A DNA stretch of 64,000 bases from an uncultured Oscillospiraceae bacterium (GCA_902490585.1 CABUEI010000002.1:82744-146743), one strand, 5' to 3'; positions 17,912 through 28,160 are shown, counted from the first letter of the stretch. Numbers and translations: made by a program. Notes: generated from the letters alone by a model not told the origin.

Positions 17912-19285
17912 TTATTTTCCCACGCAGAAGCGTGAAAATATTCTGTCTATTACCTCTTCGCTTGCGGTCTTTCCGCTAAGTTCATAAAGGCTACTAAGCG
18001 CCGCTTCAAGCTCAAGCCCTGCAACGTCTGCGGTCATACCGCCGTGAAGTGCATTATACGCCCTGTCAACCGCTGCCTGCGCCGATAAGGCGCACTGCCG
18101 CTGACGCTCGTTTGCGAGGAAGCCTGCGCCTGCGTCAAGGTTGCTTATTCCGCAACGCTGTTTTATCGCCTGTTCAAGCTCGTCTGCGCCGTCGCCCGTC
18201 TTAGCGCTTATTATAACCGCTTTACCAAGCTCATTTTCAATAAATTCCGTGTCCGCCCTTGTTTCGAGGTCGGATTTATTTATTATCGGGATTACCGTCT
18301 TGCCGTGGAGAAGCTCTATCAGCCGCTTGTCGTCATCGGACAGCTCTCTTGAGCCGTCAAATACCGCAAGGATAAGCTGTGCCGTGCCTATACGTTCTAT
18401 CATACGCTGTACGCCGATGTTCTCGACAGTATCTTCTGTTTCCCTTATGCCTGCGCAATCGGCTAACTTCAGCATTATATCGCCAAGCTGTACCGTATCC
18501 TCGACTATATCACGGGTAGTACCCTCAATATCGGTCACTATGCTCTTCTGTACGCCTGTAAGCCGATTCATAAGCGTTGACTTTCCTGCGTTGGGCTTTC
18601 CGACTATGGCTGTGGCGATGCCGTTTCTGAGTATCTCTCCGCAGTCGTACGTTGCTATAAGGCTGTCGATATTTTCTTTTACGGCGGTGACGCTTTTCAG
18701 CCAGTCCGCCTTTGCTATTTCGTCCTCGTCCTCGCTCTCATCGGGATAGTCTATCCACACGGCTATCTCCGATGTAATAGCAATTATCTCCTCGCAAAGA
18801 GCCTCTATCCTGCGGTACAGTGCACCGTCCGTCTGCGCTCTTGCACAGGATAACAGCTGATCGTTGCCTGCGTTGATAAGGTCGATCACACCCTCTGCCT
18901 CTGTCAGTGACAGCTTTCCGTTTACAAGCGCCTGTTTGGTGAATTCGCCCGCCTGAGCCATTCTCGCTCCGGCTGCCAATACCGCCTGAAGTACCCTCTT
19001 TGTTATATGAATACCTCCGTGACAGGTGATCTCCGCCGTGTTCTCTCCCGTGTAGCTGTGCGGTGCACGGAATATTAAAAGTACACCGTCGTCAAGCTTC
19101 GTTCCGTCCGCCGTAATATCACCGTATGCGGCGGTATAACCGTCCATCTTTTCGATATCACGCACGGGATATTTCGGCTGAAACACCTGCTTTGCTACCT
19201 TGAATGCGTCCGCTCCCGATATTCTTATCATCGAAACGCCGCCGCTTGCCATAGGTGTTGATATTGCCGCTATGCAGTCTGCCAT
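17912..19285 (-). CDS. mnmE: tRNA-5-carboxymethylaminomethyl-34 synthesis GTPase MnmE
   Basis: With MnmG it modifies the wobble uridine of several tRNAs. 457 residues: N-terminal folate-binding domain, helical domain interrupted by a Ras-like G domain (G1 GKPNAGKST near 223-231, TTRD switch, D-C-A-G, NKSD) and the catalytic C-terminal FCVGK. It starts 6 bp after the SecA-like gene on the same strand, so the two form an operon. mnmG is not in the window. Confidence 0.96.
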   Translation of the reverse strand: MADCIAAISTPMASGGVSMIRISGADAFKVAKQVFQPKYPVRDIEKMDGYTAAYGDITADGTKLDDGVLLIFRAPHSYTGENTAEITCHGGIHITKRVLQAVLAAGARMAQAGEFTKQALVNGKLSLTEAEGVIDLINAGNDQLLSCARAQTDGALYRRIEALCEEIIAITSEIAVWIDYPDESEDEDEIAKADWLKSVTAVKENIDSLIATYDCGEILRNGIATAIVGKPNAGKSTLMNRLTGVQKSIVTDIEGTTRDIVEDTVQLGDIMLKLADCAGIRETEDTVENIGVQRMIERIGTAQLILAVFDGSRELSDDDKRLIELLHGKTVIPIINKSDLETRADTEFIENELGKAVIISAKTGDGADELEQAIKQRCGISNLDAGAGFLANERQRQCALSAQAAVDRAYNALHGGMTADVAGLELEAALSSLYELSGKTASEEVIDRIFSRFCVGK

Positions 19286-19291
19286 TATATC

Positions 19292-21622
19292 TTAATCCTT
19301 CTTACCGAATAATTTTGCGAAAAAGCCTTTTTTTGTCGGCTTTTCGTCTGTCTGTTCTTCCGTTTCGTCTTCGTCCCGGCTGTCGCTGTCATCGCCGTTA
19401 TCGTAATAGCTTTCTTCCTCCTCTTCGGAAAGCGCCGTTTCGATAAAGCTCTTTTTGAGCAACTCCTCTCCGCTTTCGTTAAGCGTATATGTCCACAGCT
19501 CTGTCGGAGTATTTATAACAAAATCGTCTATATTATCAAGGCTGAGCAGTGTCTGAAGTCGCTCGCCCATAGTGTCTATTACCTGTTCTTCCATACCCGA
19601 GAAAAATTCCTCGCAGGTTATGTTATACTCATCGGCAGGATTCTTGCCGCCTATTCTCGTAAGGTGGATACCGTCACGCAGATAGGAGGTGTAATCGAGA
19701 TAATCGCTCCAGTATTCGTTTATCACCTGTAATATGACACGTTTCTGAAGAGCGTTTACCTTCTCCTCACCGAACTTCTGTGCGGCGGTGCTGTAATCAT
19801 CGGCAAATTCACTCTGCCATATATCGACCTCAGACTCGCCTGTCAGGAATGCCCTTCTCCTGCCGAACACTGCGTCACGGTGCTTTTCGCCTATCATCGT
19901 GAATTTAAGCAGACGTTTACGCAGTTCGAGCGTATCACCCTGCGCTATACGCTGAATACGGTCAACCTCACGCAGTACAACTTTGTCGTCAATCGCTCTG
20001 CCCGTTTCAACGGTGGGATAATGCCTTTTCGGAATGAGTTTCTTTATCTCGTATTTGGTCATGATCTCATCTTCAAGCGAGATTATGAAACGGCTTTCTC
20101 CGACATCGCCCTGTCTGCCGCTTCTGCCACGCAGTTGCATATCCCCACGTTCACTCTCACTCATGAATGTGCCGAGTATCAGCAGTCCGCCTGCCGCTAC
20201 AGCCTCGTCCTTCTGCGATTCGTCAGCACCGCCCAGCTTTATGTCAACACCTCTGCCCGACATATTGGCTGATATGGTGACAGCGCCGGGTCTGCCGGCT
20301 TCCTTTATTATCTCAGCTTCAAGCTCATCGTTCTTTGCGTTGAGTACGTTTGCGGTGATACCCTCTGCCGCAAGACGACCGCTCAGCTCTTCGCTGAGCT
20401 CAATGCTTGACGTTCCGACAAGCACAGGCTGATTCTTTGCGTGGGCGGTCTTTATGCAGTCAATAATTGCGTTGTCCTTTGCCGCTTTTGTGAGATATAC
20501 TTCATACGGGTGGTCGACACGTCTGCAGGGCGTATGGGTAGGTATAACGGTTACTTTAAGGTCGTATAACTGCCAGAACTCGTCCTCCGAACTTTTCGCA
20601 GTACCGGTCATACCGCTTAGAAGCGGATAACGGCGCAGATAAAACTGCATAGGCACAACGCCCATTATGACACCTCTGCTTGTACATGTGATGCCCTCTT
20701 TAAGTTCAACGGCAGGCTGTAATGAGCCGGGATAGCGGCGGTTCTCTGCCGCTCTGCCGGTAAACTCGTCTATTATTCTTATATTGCCGTCCTTGACGAT
20801 ATAATCAACGTCTTTTTTAAGCAGGAAGCACGCTTTAAGGCAATCCGTAATGCGTATCAGAAGCTCGTTGTTCTCTTCGTCATAAAGCCCCGAGCCGTCC
20901 GTTATAAGCTCCTCACACTTGTCCTCTCCCTTTTCGGTAAGGTAGATAGTGCCGAGCTCCTCGTTTATCTCATACATACTGCTGTCAAAATCCTTGACAA
21001 ACTCGTATACCTCGGGCAGCTTTTCATCGGGCTTTACGGCGGTTTCGCCTGCTATTACAAGCGGTACTCTTGCCTCGTCTATCATCATGCTGTCCGCTTC
21101 ATCGGCAATGCAGAAGTCGAAATCCGTCTGCACGCAGTCCTCAGGCGTATTCGCAACGAAGTCACGCAAAAAGTCAAAGCCTGCCTCCCTTGCGGTTATA
21201 TATACTATCTGATTTTTATACATCTCTTTTTTATCCGCAATATCTGTCGAATGTAAAATACAAGCTGAGCTTATGCCGAGTGCGTCATATATCGGCTTCA
21301 TCCACTCGCTGTCACGCTTTGCGAGATAATCGTTGAAGGTGAGTATTCTGACATTGTGACCGTTTTTCGCCATATAGCTTGCGGCAAATGCGGCGCAAAG
21401 CGTCTTGCCCTCGCCCGTTTTCATCTCGGTAATCCTGCCCTTTGTAAGCTCTGCGGCGGCGGTAAGCTGTTCGTCATAAGGGATAAGACCGAGATGCTCC
21501 CTGCTTGCGATAGCGCAGGCGGCGAATATCTCATTCATATCCGTACTGTCTTTAAACTCGTCTATTGTGCCGACCTCGGCGAGTGAGCGTATTTTTTCGA
21601 TGGATATATAAGTTTCAGCCAT
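19292..21622 (-). CDS. SecA-like preprotein translocase ATPase (short, accessory type)
   Basis: A 776-residue SecA homologue with both helicase-type motor domains: Walker A MKTGEGKT (K73), DEADSMMIDEAR in place of the DEAD/DEVD box, LSGMTGTA, and GRSGRQGD. Compared with housekeeping SecA (about 840-940 residues), it lacks the C-terminal Cys/His zinc tail used for SecB or lipid contact, is divergent in the preprotein cross-linking and scaffold regions, and ends in an acidic stretch then KKGFFAKLFGKKD. This suggests an accessory SecA2-like motor rather than the main one, though a reduced sole SecA cannot be excluded from this window. Co-transcribed with mnmE. Confidence 0.8.
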   Translation of the reverse strand: MAETYISIEKIRSLAEVGTIDEFKDSTDMNEIFAACAIASREHLGLIPYDEQLTAAAELTKGRITEMKTGEGKTLCAAFAASYMAKNGHNVRILTFNDYLAKRDSEWMKPIYDALGISSACILHSTDIADKKEMYKNQIVYITAREAGFDFLRDFVANTPEDCVQTDFDFCIADEADSMMIDEARVPLVIAGETAVKPDEKLPEVYEFVKDFDSSMYEINEELGTIYLTEKGEDKCEELITDGSGLYDEENNELLIRITDCLKACFLLKKDVDYIVKDGNIRIIDEFTGRAAENRRYPGSLQPAVELKEGITCTSRGVIMGVVPMQFYLRRYPLLSGMTGTAKSSEDEFWQLYDLKVTVIPTHTPCRRVDHPYEVYLTKAAKDNAIIDCIKTAHAKNQPVLVGTSSIELSEELSGRLAAEGITANVLNAKNDELEAEIIKEAGRPGAVTISANMSGRGVDIKLGGADESQKDEAVAAGGLLILGTFMSESERGDMQLRGRSGRQGDVGESRFIISLEDEIMTKYEIKKLIPKRHYPTVETGRAIDDKVVLREVDRIQRIAQGDTLELRKRLLKFTMIGEKHRDAVFGRRRAFLTGESEVDIWQSEFADDYSTAAQKFGEEKVNALQKRVILQVINEYWSDYLDYTSYLRDGIHLTRIGGKNPADEYNITCEEFFSGMEEQVIDTMGERLQTLLSLDNIDDFVINTPTELWTYTLNESGEELLKKSFIETALSEEEEESYYDNGDDSDSRDEDETEEQTDEKPTKKGFFAKLFGKKD

Positions 21623-21690
21623 TTTTGCTGTCCTTTCAGAATAGAATTATTGCAGTGCCGTGAAAACGGCATTTTAATGCTGTCTCAGCT

Positions 21691-21854
21691 TGTAGAAAAG
21701 TCTGTTTTTATAAAAATAGAGCAAATTCTCTAACCCTAACCCCAAACCCCTTCCCCGTGGGAAGGGGCTATATTACTGGGGCTACCGCCCCTAGTCCCTG
21801 TCGGGGGCTCCGCCCCTGCGACCCCATTTTCAAAATCATATAGGTTTTTCGACA
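21691..21854. repeat. Dispersed 164-bp repeat with TGTAGAAAA/TTTTCGACA ends (copy 1)
   Basis: A GC-rich core of nested hairpins (CCCCTTCCCC...GGGAAGGGG; GGGGGCTCCGCCCC) between imperfect inverted ends. A second full copy of 165 bp is at 59801-59965 and part of a third starts at 63879. No coding capacity. It sits between the divergent secA-like and glmU genes and behaves like a MITE or REP-type element. Confidence 0.75.
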
Positions 21855-21936
21855 GTCAGAAACGGTATTTCAAAGCCGTCTATATCGTTTATTTTACCAC
21901 AGTGAAATGAAAAAAGCAATTATTTTTAAAAAGCAC

Positions 21937-21965
21937 TTGAAAAATACGGATAAATGTGCGACAAT
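21937..21965 (+). promoter_or_regulatory. Likely glmU promoter
   Basis: TTGAAA (21937-21942), a 17-bp spacer and GACAAT (21960-21965) in AT-rich DNA, about 65 bp before the glmU start. Confidence 0.55.
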
Positions 21966-22031
21966 AGTATTAATATGGCAGTTTTATACGCCAAAATCAG
22001 CTACTAAAAATCAGTAAAGGAATGACTTACT

Positions 22032-23414
22032 TTGAATAATGCAAAATACGCCGTAATTCTTGCCGCAGGCGACGGTAAAAGAATGAAATCCGATAAACCG
22101 AAAGTTCTGGCAGAAGTACTGTTTACCCCGATGCTCCGCTGGGTGCTTGACGCAGTAAAGCAGGCAGGTGTTGACAACACCGCAGTAATCGTCGGTGCTC
22201 ATAAGGAGCAGGTAACGGCTTATCTTGATACGCTCGGCGAATACCCCGCATTTGAGCAGAAGGAAAGGCTCGGTACGGGTCACGCAGTAATGCAGGCAAA
22301 GCCCTTTATTGAAAAGGCAAAGGCAGAGAATGCGGATATACTTATAGCGTGCGGTGACGCTCCGTTCATAGATGCAGACACCATAACAGGCTCTTATGAA
22401 TATCACAAAAACAGCGGTAACGATGTTACGGTAGTTTCCGCAATTGTCGATAACCCCACGGGTTACGGCAGAATAATAAAGGAAAATGACGCTTTCAAGG
22501 CTATCGTTGAGCAGAAAGACTGCGACAGCGAGCAGGTAAAGGTAAGAGAAATAAACTCGGGTATCTACTGGTTCAAAGCGGAAAAGCTGTCCGGACTTTT
22601 AGATAAGCTCGGCAACAACAACGCCGCCGGCGAATATTATCTTACCGATACTGTTGCCGTTGCGGAAAAGAAGGGCGTATACACGGCAGACAGCACGGAC
22701 GTTGTACTCGGTGCAAACAGCCGCAGTCAGCTTGCCGCTCTGAATGAAGTCGCAAGAAAGAGAAAGCTCGCTGAGCTTATGGACGAGGGTGTGGATATTC
22801 CTCTGTCGGACGGAATCATAATCGGTAAGGATGTAAAAATCGGTCACGATACGGTTATACTTCCGAATACGATAATCAAGGGAAAAACGGTTATCGGCAA
22901 CGGCTGTGAGATAGGTCCTAACAGCTATATAGCCGACTGCGTTATAGAGGATAACGTTATCCTGAACAACGTACAGGCACACGAAAGCAAGGTAGACAGC
23001 AAGGCTAAGGCAGGACCGTTCGTTCATCTGCGTCCGAATACGCATCTGCACAGCGGTGTAAAGATAGGCGACTTTGTAGAGGTCAAGAACTCCGAGGTCG
23101 GCATAAACACCTGCATAGCACATCTGACTTATATCGGCGACAGCGATGTCGGCAAGGGTGTAAACTTCGGCTGCGGCTGTGTAACGGCAAACTATGACGG
23201 TATAAAGAAGTACCGCACAACGATAGGCGACAACGCATTTATCGGCTGTAACACAAACATGATAGCTCCCGTTACGATAGGCGACAATGCGACAACCGCC
23301 GCAGGCTCGACAATCACAAAAGACGTTCCCGCAGATTCTCTTGCGGTAGAACGTGGTCAGACAAGAATAATAGAAAACTGGGAAAAGAACAAGAAGCGTA
23401 TCAGAAAAGCATAA
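22032..23414 (+). CDS. glmU: Bifunctional GlcNAc-1-phosphate uridyltransferase / glucosamine-1-phosphate acetyltransferase
   Basis: Makes UDP-GlcNAc for peptidoglycan and other glycans. 460 residues: N-terminal nucleotidyltransferase domain (LAAGDGKRMKSDKPK at about 11-25, Lys in place of the more usual Thr) and a C-terminal left-handed beta-helix of hexapeptide repeats with the acetyltransferase residues near GPFVHLRP and NYDG. It starts at TTG 22032, with AAAGGA about 10 bp upstream. Followed 12 bp later by a hydrolase in the same direction. Confidence 0.95.
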   Translation: MNNAKYAVILAAGDGKRMKSDKPKVLAEVLFTPMLRWVLDAVKQAGVDNTAVIVGAHKEQVTAYLDTLGEYPAFEQKERLGTGHAVMQAKPFIEKAKAENADILIACGDAPFIDADTITGSYEYHKNSGNDVTVVSAIVDNPTGYGRIIKENDAFKAIVEQKDCDSEQVKVREINSGIYWFKAEKLSGLLDKLGNNNAAGEYYLTDTVAVAEKKGVYTADSTDVVLGANSRSQLAALNEVARKRKLAELMDEGVDIPLSDGIIIGKDVKIGHDTVILPNTIIKGKTVIGNGCEIGPNSYIADCVIEDNVILNNVQAHESKVDSKAKAGPFVHLRPNTHLHSGVKIGDFVEVKNSEVGINTCIAHLTYIGDSDVGKGVNFGCGCVTANYDGIKKYRTTIGDNAFIGCNTNMIAPVTIGDNATTAAGSTITKDVPADSLAVERGQTRIIENWEKNKKRIRKA

Positions 23415-23426
23415 GGAGGAAAACAG

Positions 23427-24527
23427 GTGGACGTTTTTCTTTCGGTGCTGTCGGTAGCAGGGATCATTCTCGGTGCTGTACTGCTGATAATGATAATATC
23501 CCTTCTGCTGTCCGCCATACTCTATGAGAGCGTTTTCGGAAAGCGGTTCGAGATATACGACTCGGCACATCTGCCCGACCTTAACGACTATAAAGGGCTT
23601 GTAAACGAGCCGGTCACATTCCCGTCAAAGCGTGGCTACAAGTACACTGGCTTTTATTATCACGATGAAAGCTATGATACTTTCAGAGGTCTTATAGTAT
23701 TCTCCCACGGCATATTTGACGGTCAGCTCGACTATCTGCCCGAAATAGCCTATTTTGCAAGGCGTGGATATAAGATATTTGCCTTTGATAACAGCGGAAG
23801 CCATTTAAGCGGAGGAAAATCGCTCCGTGGACTTCCCCAGTCGGCAGAAGATCTTGATGCGGCTCTGAGTTACGTCACAAAGACAAACACTCTTCCGCTG
23901 TATCTGTTCGGTCACAGCTGGGGCGGATATGCGGTTTCAGCCGTGCATTGCTATCATCTTTATGATATAAAGGCAGTATTCGTACAGAGCGGATTTGACA
24001 GAACAAGCGAAATGGTGCTTGAGGAAGGCTCCACCATGATGGGCAGGTGGATATATGTTCTCAAAGCCTACATAAAGCTATATGAGCGTATAAAGTACGG
24101 CAAAGCGGCAGGTTACACCGCCCACGCAGGAATTGCAAAAGCAACCGCAAACGGAACAAAGTTCCTTATTCTGCACAGCACGGACGACAAGACGATAAGT
24201 CTTAAAAACAGCGTACTTGCAAATGTCGAAAAGAATGACAATATCACTCTTGTGACCGAAAAGAACAAGGGTCACAACTCACTTGACAGCGACAGGGCGA
24301 TAAAGTACAAGGCTCAGCTTGACACCCTGTTTGAAACGACCTATCCGAAAAAACAACGTACACGCAAAAACCGCCGTGAGCTGTACAGCGAAAAGGTCGA
24401 TAAGCAGATTTACTACGAGCTTGACGGCAAGCTGATGAAGCTGATTGCCGACTTCTACGAAACGGCTGAAAGCGGTAAGAAATTCAGCACCGCAGGCTCA
24501 CAAGGGAAAAAACAAAGTAAAAAATAA
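23427..24527 (+). CDS. Membrane-anchored alpha/beta hydrolase
   Basis: A 366-residue protein with an N-terminal membrane helix (about 8-32) and an alpha/beta-hydrolase domain. Nucleophile elbow GHSWGG (S164), oxyanion-region FSHGIFDG, acid in HSTDDKT and catalytic His in KNKGHNS. The C-terminal 50 residues are basic and hydrophilic. Likely a lipase, esterase or peptidase-like enzyme acting near the membrane; the substrate is unknown. GTG start at 23427 with AGGAGGA upstream, directly behind glmU. Confidence 0.85.
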   Translation: MDVFLSVLSVAGIILGAVLLIMIISLLLSAILYESVFGKRFEIYDSAHLPDLNDYKGLVNEPVTFPSKRGYKYTGFYYHDESYDTFRGLIVFSHGIFDGQLDYLPEIAYFARRGYKIFAFDNSGSHLSGGKSLRGLPQSAEDLDAALSYVTKTNTLPLYLFGHSWGGYAVSAVHCYHLYDIKAVFVQSGFDRTSEMVLEEGSTMMGRWIYVLKAYIKLYERIKYGKAAGYTAHAGIAKATANGTKFLILHSTDDKTISLKNSVLANVEKNDNITLVTEKNKGHNSLDSDRAIKYKAQLDTLFETTYPKKQRTRKNRRELYSEKVDKQIYYELDGKLMKLIADFYETAESGKKFSTAGSQGKKQSKK

Positions 24528-24567
24528 CGTTTGACGTTATAAAACAAGGAAAATCAGGAAATAAGAC

Positions 24568-27500
24568 ATGAAAATTTTCAAGAAAGTACTGACGGCGATA
24601 GCGTCTGTTGCGGTTATAGCCTCGCTCTCGGCTGTTGTCGTGTCGGCGGACAGCTATGTTCCCGAAGTATCCGACGTGATAACGGAAGATGTTGAGATCA
24701 CTTCTGCCGTTGCAACAAAGGCACAGCAGGAGCAGGCACAGCAGATAATCGCCGACTATATCGCCAAGAACATACCCAACGGCATTGCGGATGTTTCCAA
24801 GATGGATAAGGTTGCGGCGTATGTGGCGTCGTTCACTTACGACAAGAGCAATTCCGATCCGTATCTTATGGTGCTCAACGGTTCAGGCAGCGATTATGCC
24901 AGTGCACAACTTGCCGTTTATATGCTGGAACAGGTAGGTCTGACCGCAAAAACAAGATATGCGTACAGTGAAAATGAAGAGATACCTATGAAAACAGCCG
25001 CCAAAATGTTTACCACTGCGGTAAGATTAAGCGACGGCTCGGTTTATCTGCTTTATATCGGCGGCGACGTACTAGGTCAGAAAACTTTCATTTCACAGAA
25101 GTTGAATTCACGATTCCTTTATAAAGAGATCTCAAAAAACAAATACGCTGTTTATTCGTGGATACAGTTTGACGATGAGGTAAAAGGCTATGACAAGGCT
25201 ACCAAAACCGTTATGAATATCCCCGGATATATCGACGGTCACAAGATAGAGGTAATAGCAGAAGAGTTTACCAGAGGCTGTATCGGTGTTTCAAAGGTAA
25301 CCATACCCAATACCGTTACCGAGATCCGGCGTGGCGCTTTCGTTTACACAAAGCGCATACAGAGCATTTCTATTTCAAGCTCGGTAAAGACTATAGCCGC
25401 CGATGTATTCTCAGGAAACAACTGTCTTAAATTCACTGTTGACAGCAACAATAAGTATTTTCAGGCTATAAACGGCGACCTTTACTCTAAGGACGGCAAA
25501 ACGCTTGTTTCCGCCACAGGTTCGTCAATGACAAAAATCCCGAGCTTCGTTGAAGTTATCGGCGACGACGCATTCTGCGGAAACAACCACATAGTTGATA
25601 TCACGATCCCTGCAACCGTCAAGAAGATAAGCTATGCCGCTTTCGCCTCATGCGACAATTTACGCAATGTTATAATCGAGGGTAACGGACTTACCACTGT
25701 CGGATCCAGAGCCTTCAAGACAACAAAGCTGATCTCGCTCAACATTCCCGCCTCTGTGACCTCTTTCAGTTATGATGCTTTCGACTGGGCTGAAATCATA
25801 CTTGTGGTCTGCCCCGATGGAGAAATTTCACAGAAGCTTACAGGCAGTGACGAAATTCAACACCTGCTTGTTGATACATCAGGCACATTGACCGGCAGAA
25901 CGTTTACCAAAAAGCCCACCTGTGAAAGTGACGGTGAACTGAAAGTCAATTTTTCAACAGGTTCGTCGAAAACTTATACCATTCCGAAGTCGAATCTTTA
26001 TCACGACTATAAGGTCGATGCAATAAAGTCGGAAACCTGTGTAAATGACGGCAGTATAACTTACCGTTGCACGGTCTGCAATTCCCACAGAACCGAAGAT
26101 ACCACTTATGCCACAGGACACAGCTTTTCATCGACATGGACGCTCGACAAAGCGCCGACCTGCGCCGAGCAAGGCTCGCAGTCACGCCACTGTACGAAGT
26201 GCGATAAAAAGACAGATGTAATATATGTTTCCCCCACAGGAAAACATACTTATACCGCCTGGAAAACGACCAAAAATCCCGACTGTACTAAACCCGGTGA
26301 GCAACGGTGCAGCTGCACGGTCTGCGGCAAGGTGCTTACAAGAGAGCTTGATCCGTTGGGTCATAAATATGTTGATACCGTGGTCGATGCGAACTATGAC
26401 GCAAAGGGCTACACCCTGCATAAATGCTCGGTTTGCGGCTCTTCCTACAAGTCCGACTACACCGACATTCTCGTTCTCGGCTATGTCAAGAACCTCAAAG
26501 TAATCCGTCAAAACCCAAAATTCATAACGCTCGAGTGGTCAATGTCAACCGATGGCAGCGGCTATGAGGTCGAGCAGTACAAGGGCGGCAAATGGGTACA
26601 GATTTCCAAGACCGACAGCAGTGCCAATTGCGCTCTCACCGTCACAAATCTTACTCCCGGTACATCCTATACATTCCGTGTAAGACTGCGTAAAGTGTCA
26701 GGTTCTACCGTTCAGTACGGCGGCTATATCAGAGCCGTTGCAACCACTGTTCTTCCCAATGTAACCACATTCACAGCCCCTAGTACAACAAGCAGGACAA
26801 TAACGCTCAAATGGGATAAGAATGCCGATGCGACAGGTTATGTTGTCGAGCAGTACAAGGGCGGAAAATGGACTCAGTTTTTACAGACGACGAACAACAC
26901 AACCTTACAGTGCACAGCATCTTCACTCGCTCCAGAAACACGCTATTCATTCCGCATGAAGTCGTATAAGAAGACCGGCAGTGCCGTTGTCTACAGCGAT
27001 TACACCAATATTGCGGCAACCACCAGAATAGCCTGCGTTTCAAGCCTTACGGCAAAGTCATCAACCGTTTCTTCGGTTACTCTTTCATGGGCAAAAAGCG
27101 CAACAGCAACCGGATATGTTGTTGAGATTTATAAGGGCGGAAAGTGGAATACAGTCGTTACAACAAAGAACAACAACACACTTTCCTGCAATGTGACAGG
27201 TCTTGCGGCAGGTGCAACATATAAAGCCCGTATTAAGTGCTACCGCCTTACAAACGGCGCTTACTCATTCAGCGAATACCTTGAAGCTGACGTGAACACA
27301 AAGATAGCGAACGTTACAGGATTCAAGGCATCCGGCAATACAGCGTCCTCAATAACATTCTCGTGGAATAAGAATACCGCCGCTACAGGCTATATCGTTG
27401 AGATTTACAAGGGCGGTAAGTGGACGCAGATTTTAAATGCAAAAAGCAACACAACCCTTACCTGCACAGCAACAGGGCTTTCGGCAAATGCAACATATTC

Positions 27501-28137
27501 AGTGCGCATAAAGTCCTTCAAAAAGACAGCCAAAACCACATATTTCAGCGATTATCTTACGTTCTCAGCCGACACCCGTATATCCAACGTTACAAGCCTT
27601 ACATATAAGGCTGATTCTGCTTCAGAGGTAACACTCAGCTGGAACAGGAACGCTCTGGCAGACGGATATATAGTAGAGATCTACAGGGGCGGAAAGTGGG
27701 AACAGGTGCTGAACACGCCCTACAACACAAGACTTTTCTGCAAAGTAACAGGTCTTGCTGAGGGCTCAACATATTCTGTCCGCATAAAGAGCTACAAGCT
27801 CAAAAACGGTGCATACGTATTCAGCGAATACTTGAAGAGCACCGCTACAACCGGTCTTAACCCCGTTAAATATCTGTCTAACTGGTCAGAGAATACCACC
27901 TCGTCAATTCATTTTTCGTGGGAGCAGAAAAAATGCGCTACAGGTTATATTGTTGAGATCTACAAAGGCGGAAAGTGGACTCTTGTAAAGAAAATAACCA
28001 CCAATACAGCCGTTTCCTGCATAACAACAGGACTTGATGCCGGTACGTCATATACTTTCCGTTTAAGCGCATATCTTACCGTAGACGGTACAACCATGTA
28101 CAGCGACTATGTAAGAATAGTGCAGTCAACCAAATAA
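24568..28137 (+). CDS. Secreted BspA-like leucine-rich repeat and FN3 surface protein
   Basis: A 1189-residue exported protein. Signal peptide 1-27; a transglutaminase-like region (about 45-165) whose nucleophile Cys appears to be Ser (GSDYASAQL); a BspA-type LRR_5 block (about 210-410); four Cys-x2-Cys zinc-ribbon-like repeats (about 450-630); then six FN3 modules (about 640-1189), each with a GY-x-VE-x-YKGGKW motif. There is no sortase signal, SLH or dockerin, so the attachment is unknown. It probably binds a surface or glycan. It ends in a strong terminator and shares its FN3 type with the adjacent mannanase. Confidence 0.85.
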   Translation: MKIFKKVLTAIASVAVIASLSAVVVSADSYVPEVSDVITEDVEITSAVATKAQQEQAQQIIADYIAKNIPNGIADVSKMDKVAAYVASFTYDKSNSDPYLMVLNGSGSDYASAQLAVYMLEQVGLTAKTRYAYSENEEIPMKTAAKMFTTAVRLSDGSVYLLYIGGDVLGQKTFISQKLNSRFLYKEISKNKYAVYSWIQFDDEVKGYDKATKTVMNIPGYIDGHKIEVIAEEFTRGCIGVSKVTIPNTVTEIRRGAFVYTKRIQSISISSSVKTIAADVFSGNNCLKFTVDSNNKYFQAINGDLYSKDGKTLVSATGSSMTKIPSFVEVIGDDAFCGNNHIVDITIPATVKKISYAAFASCDNLRNVIIEGNGLTTVGSRAFKTTKLISLNIPASVTSFSYDAFDWAEIILVVCPDGEISQKLTGSDEIQHLLVDTSGTLTGRTFTKKPTCESDGELKVNFSTGSSKTYTIPKSNLYHDYKVDAIKSETCVNDGSITYRCTVCNSHRTEDTTYATGHSFSSTWTLDKAPTCAEQGSQSRHCTKCDKKTDVIYVSPTGKHTYTAWKTTKNPDCTKPGEQRCSCTVCGKVLTRELDPLGHKYVDTVVDANYDAKGYTLHKCSVCGSSYKSDYTDILVLGYVKNLKVIRQNPKFITLEWSMSTDGSGYEVEQYKGGKWVQISKTDSSANCALTVTNLTPGTSYTFRVRLRKVSGSTVQYGGYIRAVATTVLPNVTTFTAPSTTSRTITLKWDKNADATGYVVEQYKGGKWTQFLQTTNNTTLQCTASSLAPETRYSFRMKSYKKTGSAVVYSDYTNIAATTRIACVSSLTAKSSTVSSVTLSWAKSATATGYVVEIYKGGKWNTVVTTKNNNTLSCNVTGLAAGATYKARIKCYRLTNGAYSFSEYLEADVNTKIANVTGFKASGNTASSITFSWNKNTAATGYIVEIYKGGKWTQILNAKSNTTLTCTATGLSANATYSVRIKSFKKTAKTTYFSDYLTFSADTRISNVTSLTYKADSASEVTLSWNRNALADGYIVEIYRGGKWEQVLNTPYNTRLFCKVTGLAEGSTYSVRIKSYKLKNGAYVFSEYLKSTATTGLNPVKYLSNWSENTTSSIHFSWEQKKCATGYIVEIYKGGKWTLVKKITTNTAVSCITTGLDAGTSYTFRLSAYLTVDGTTMYSDYVRIVQSTK

Positions 28138-28160
28138 TGTTATTACTTAAACACCGCTGT

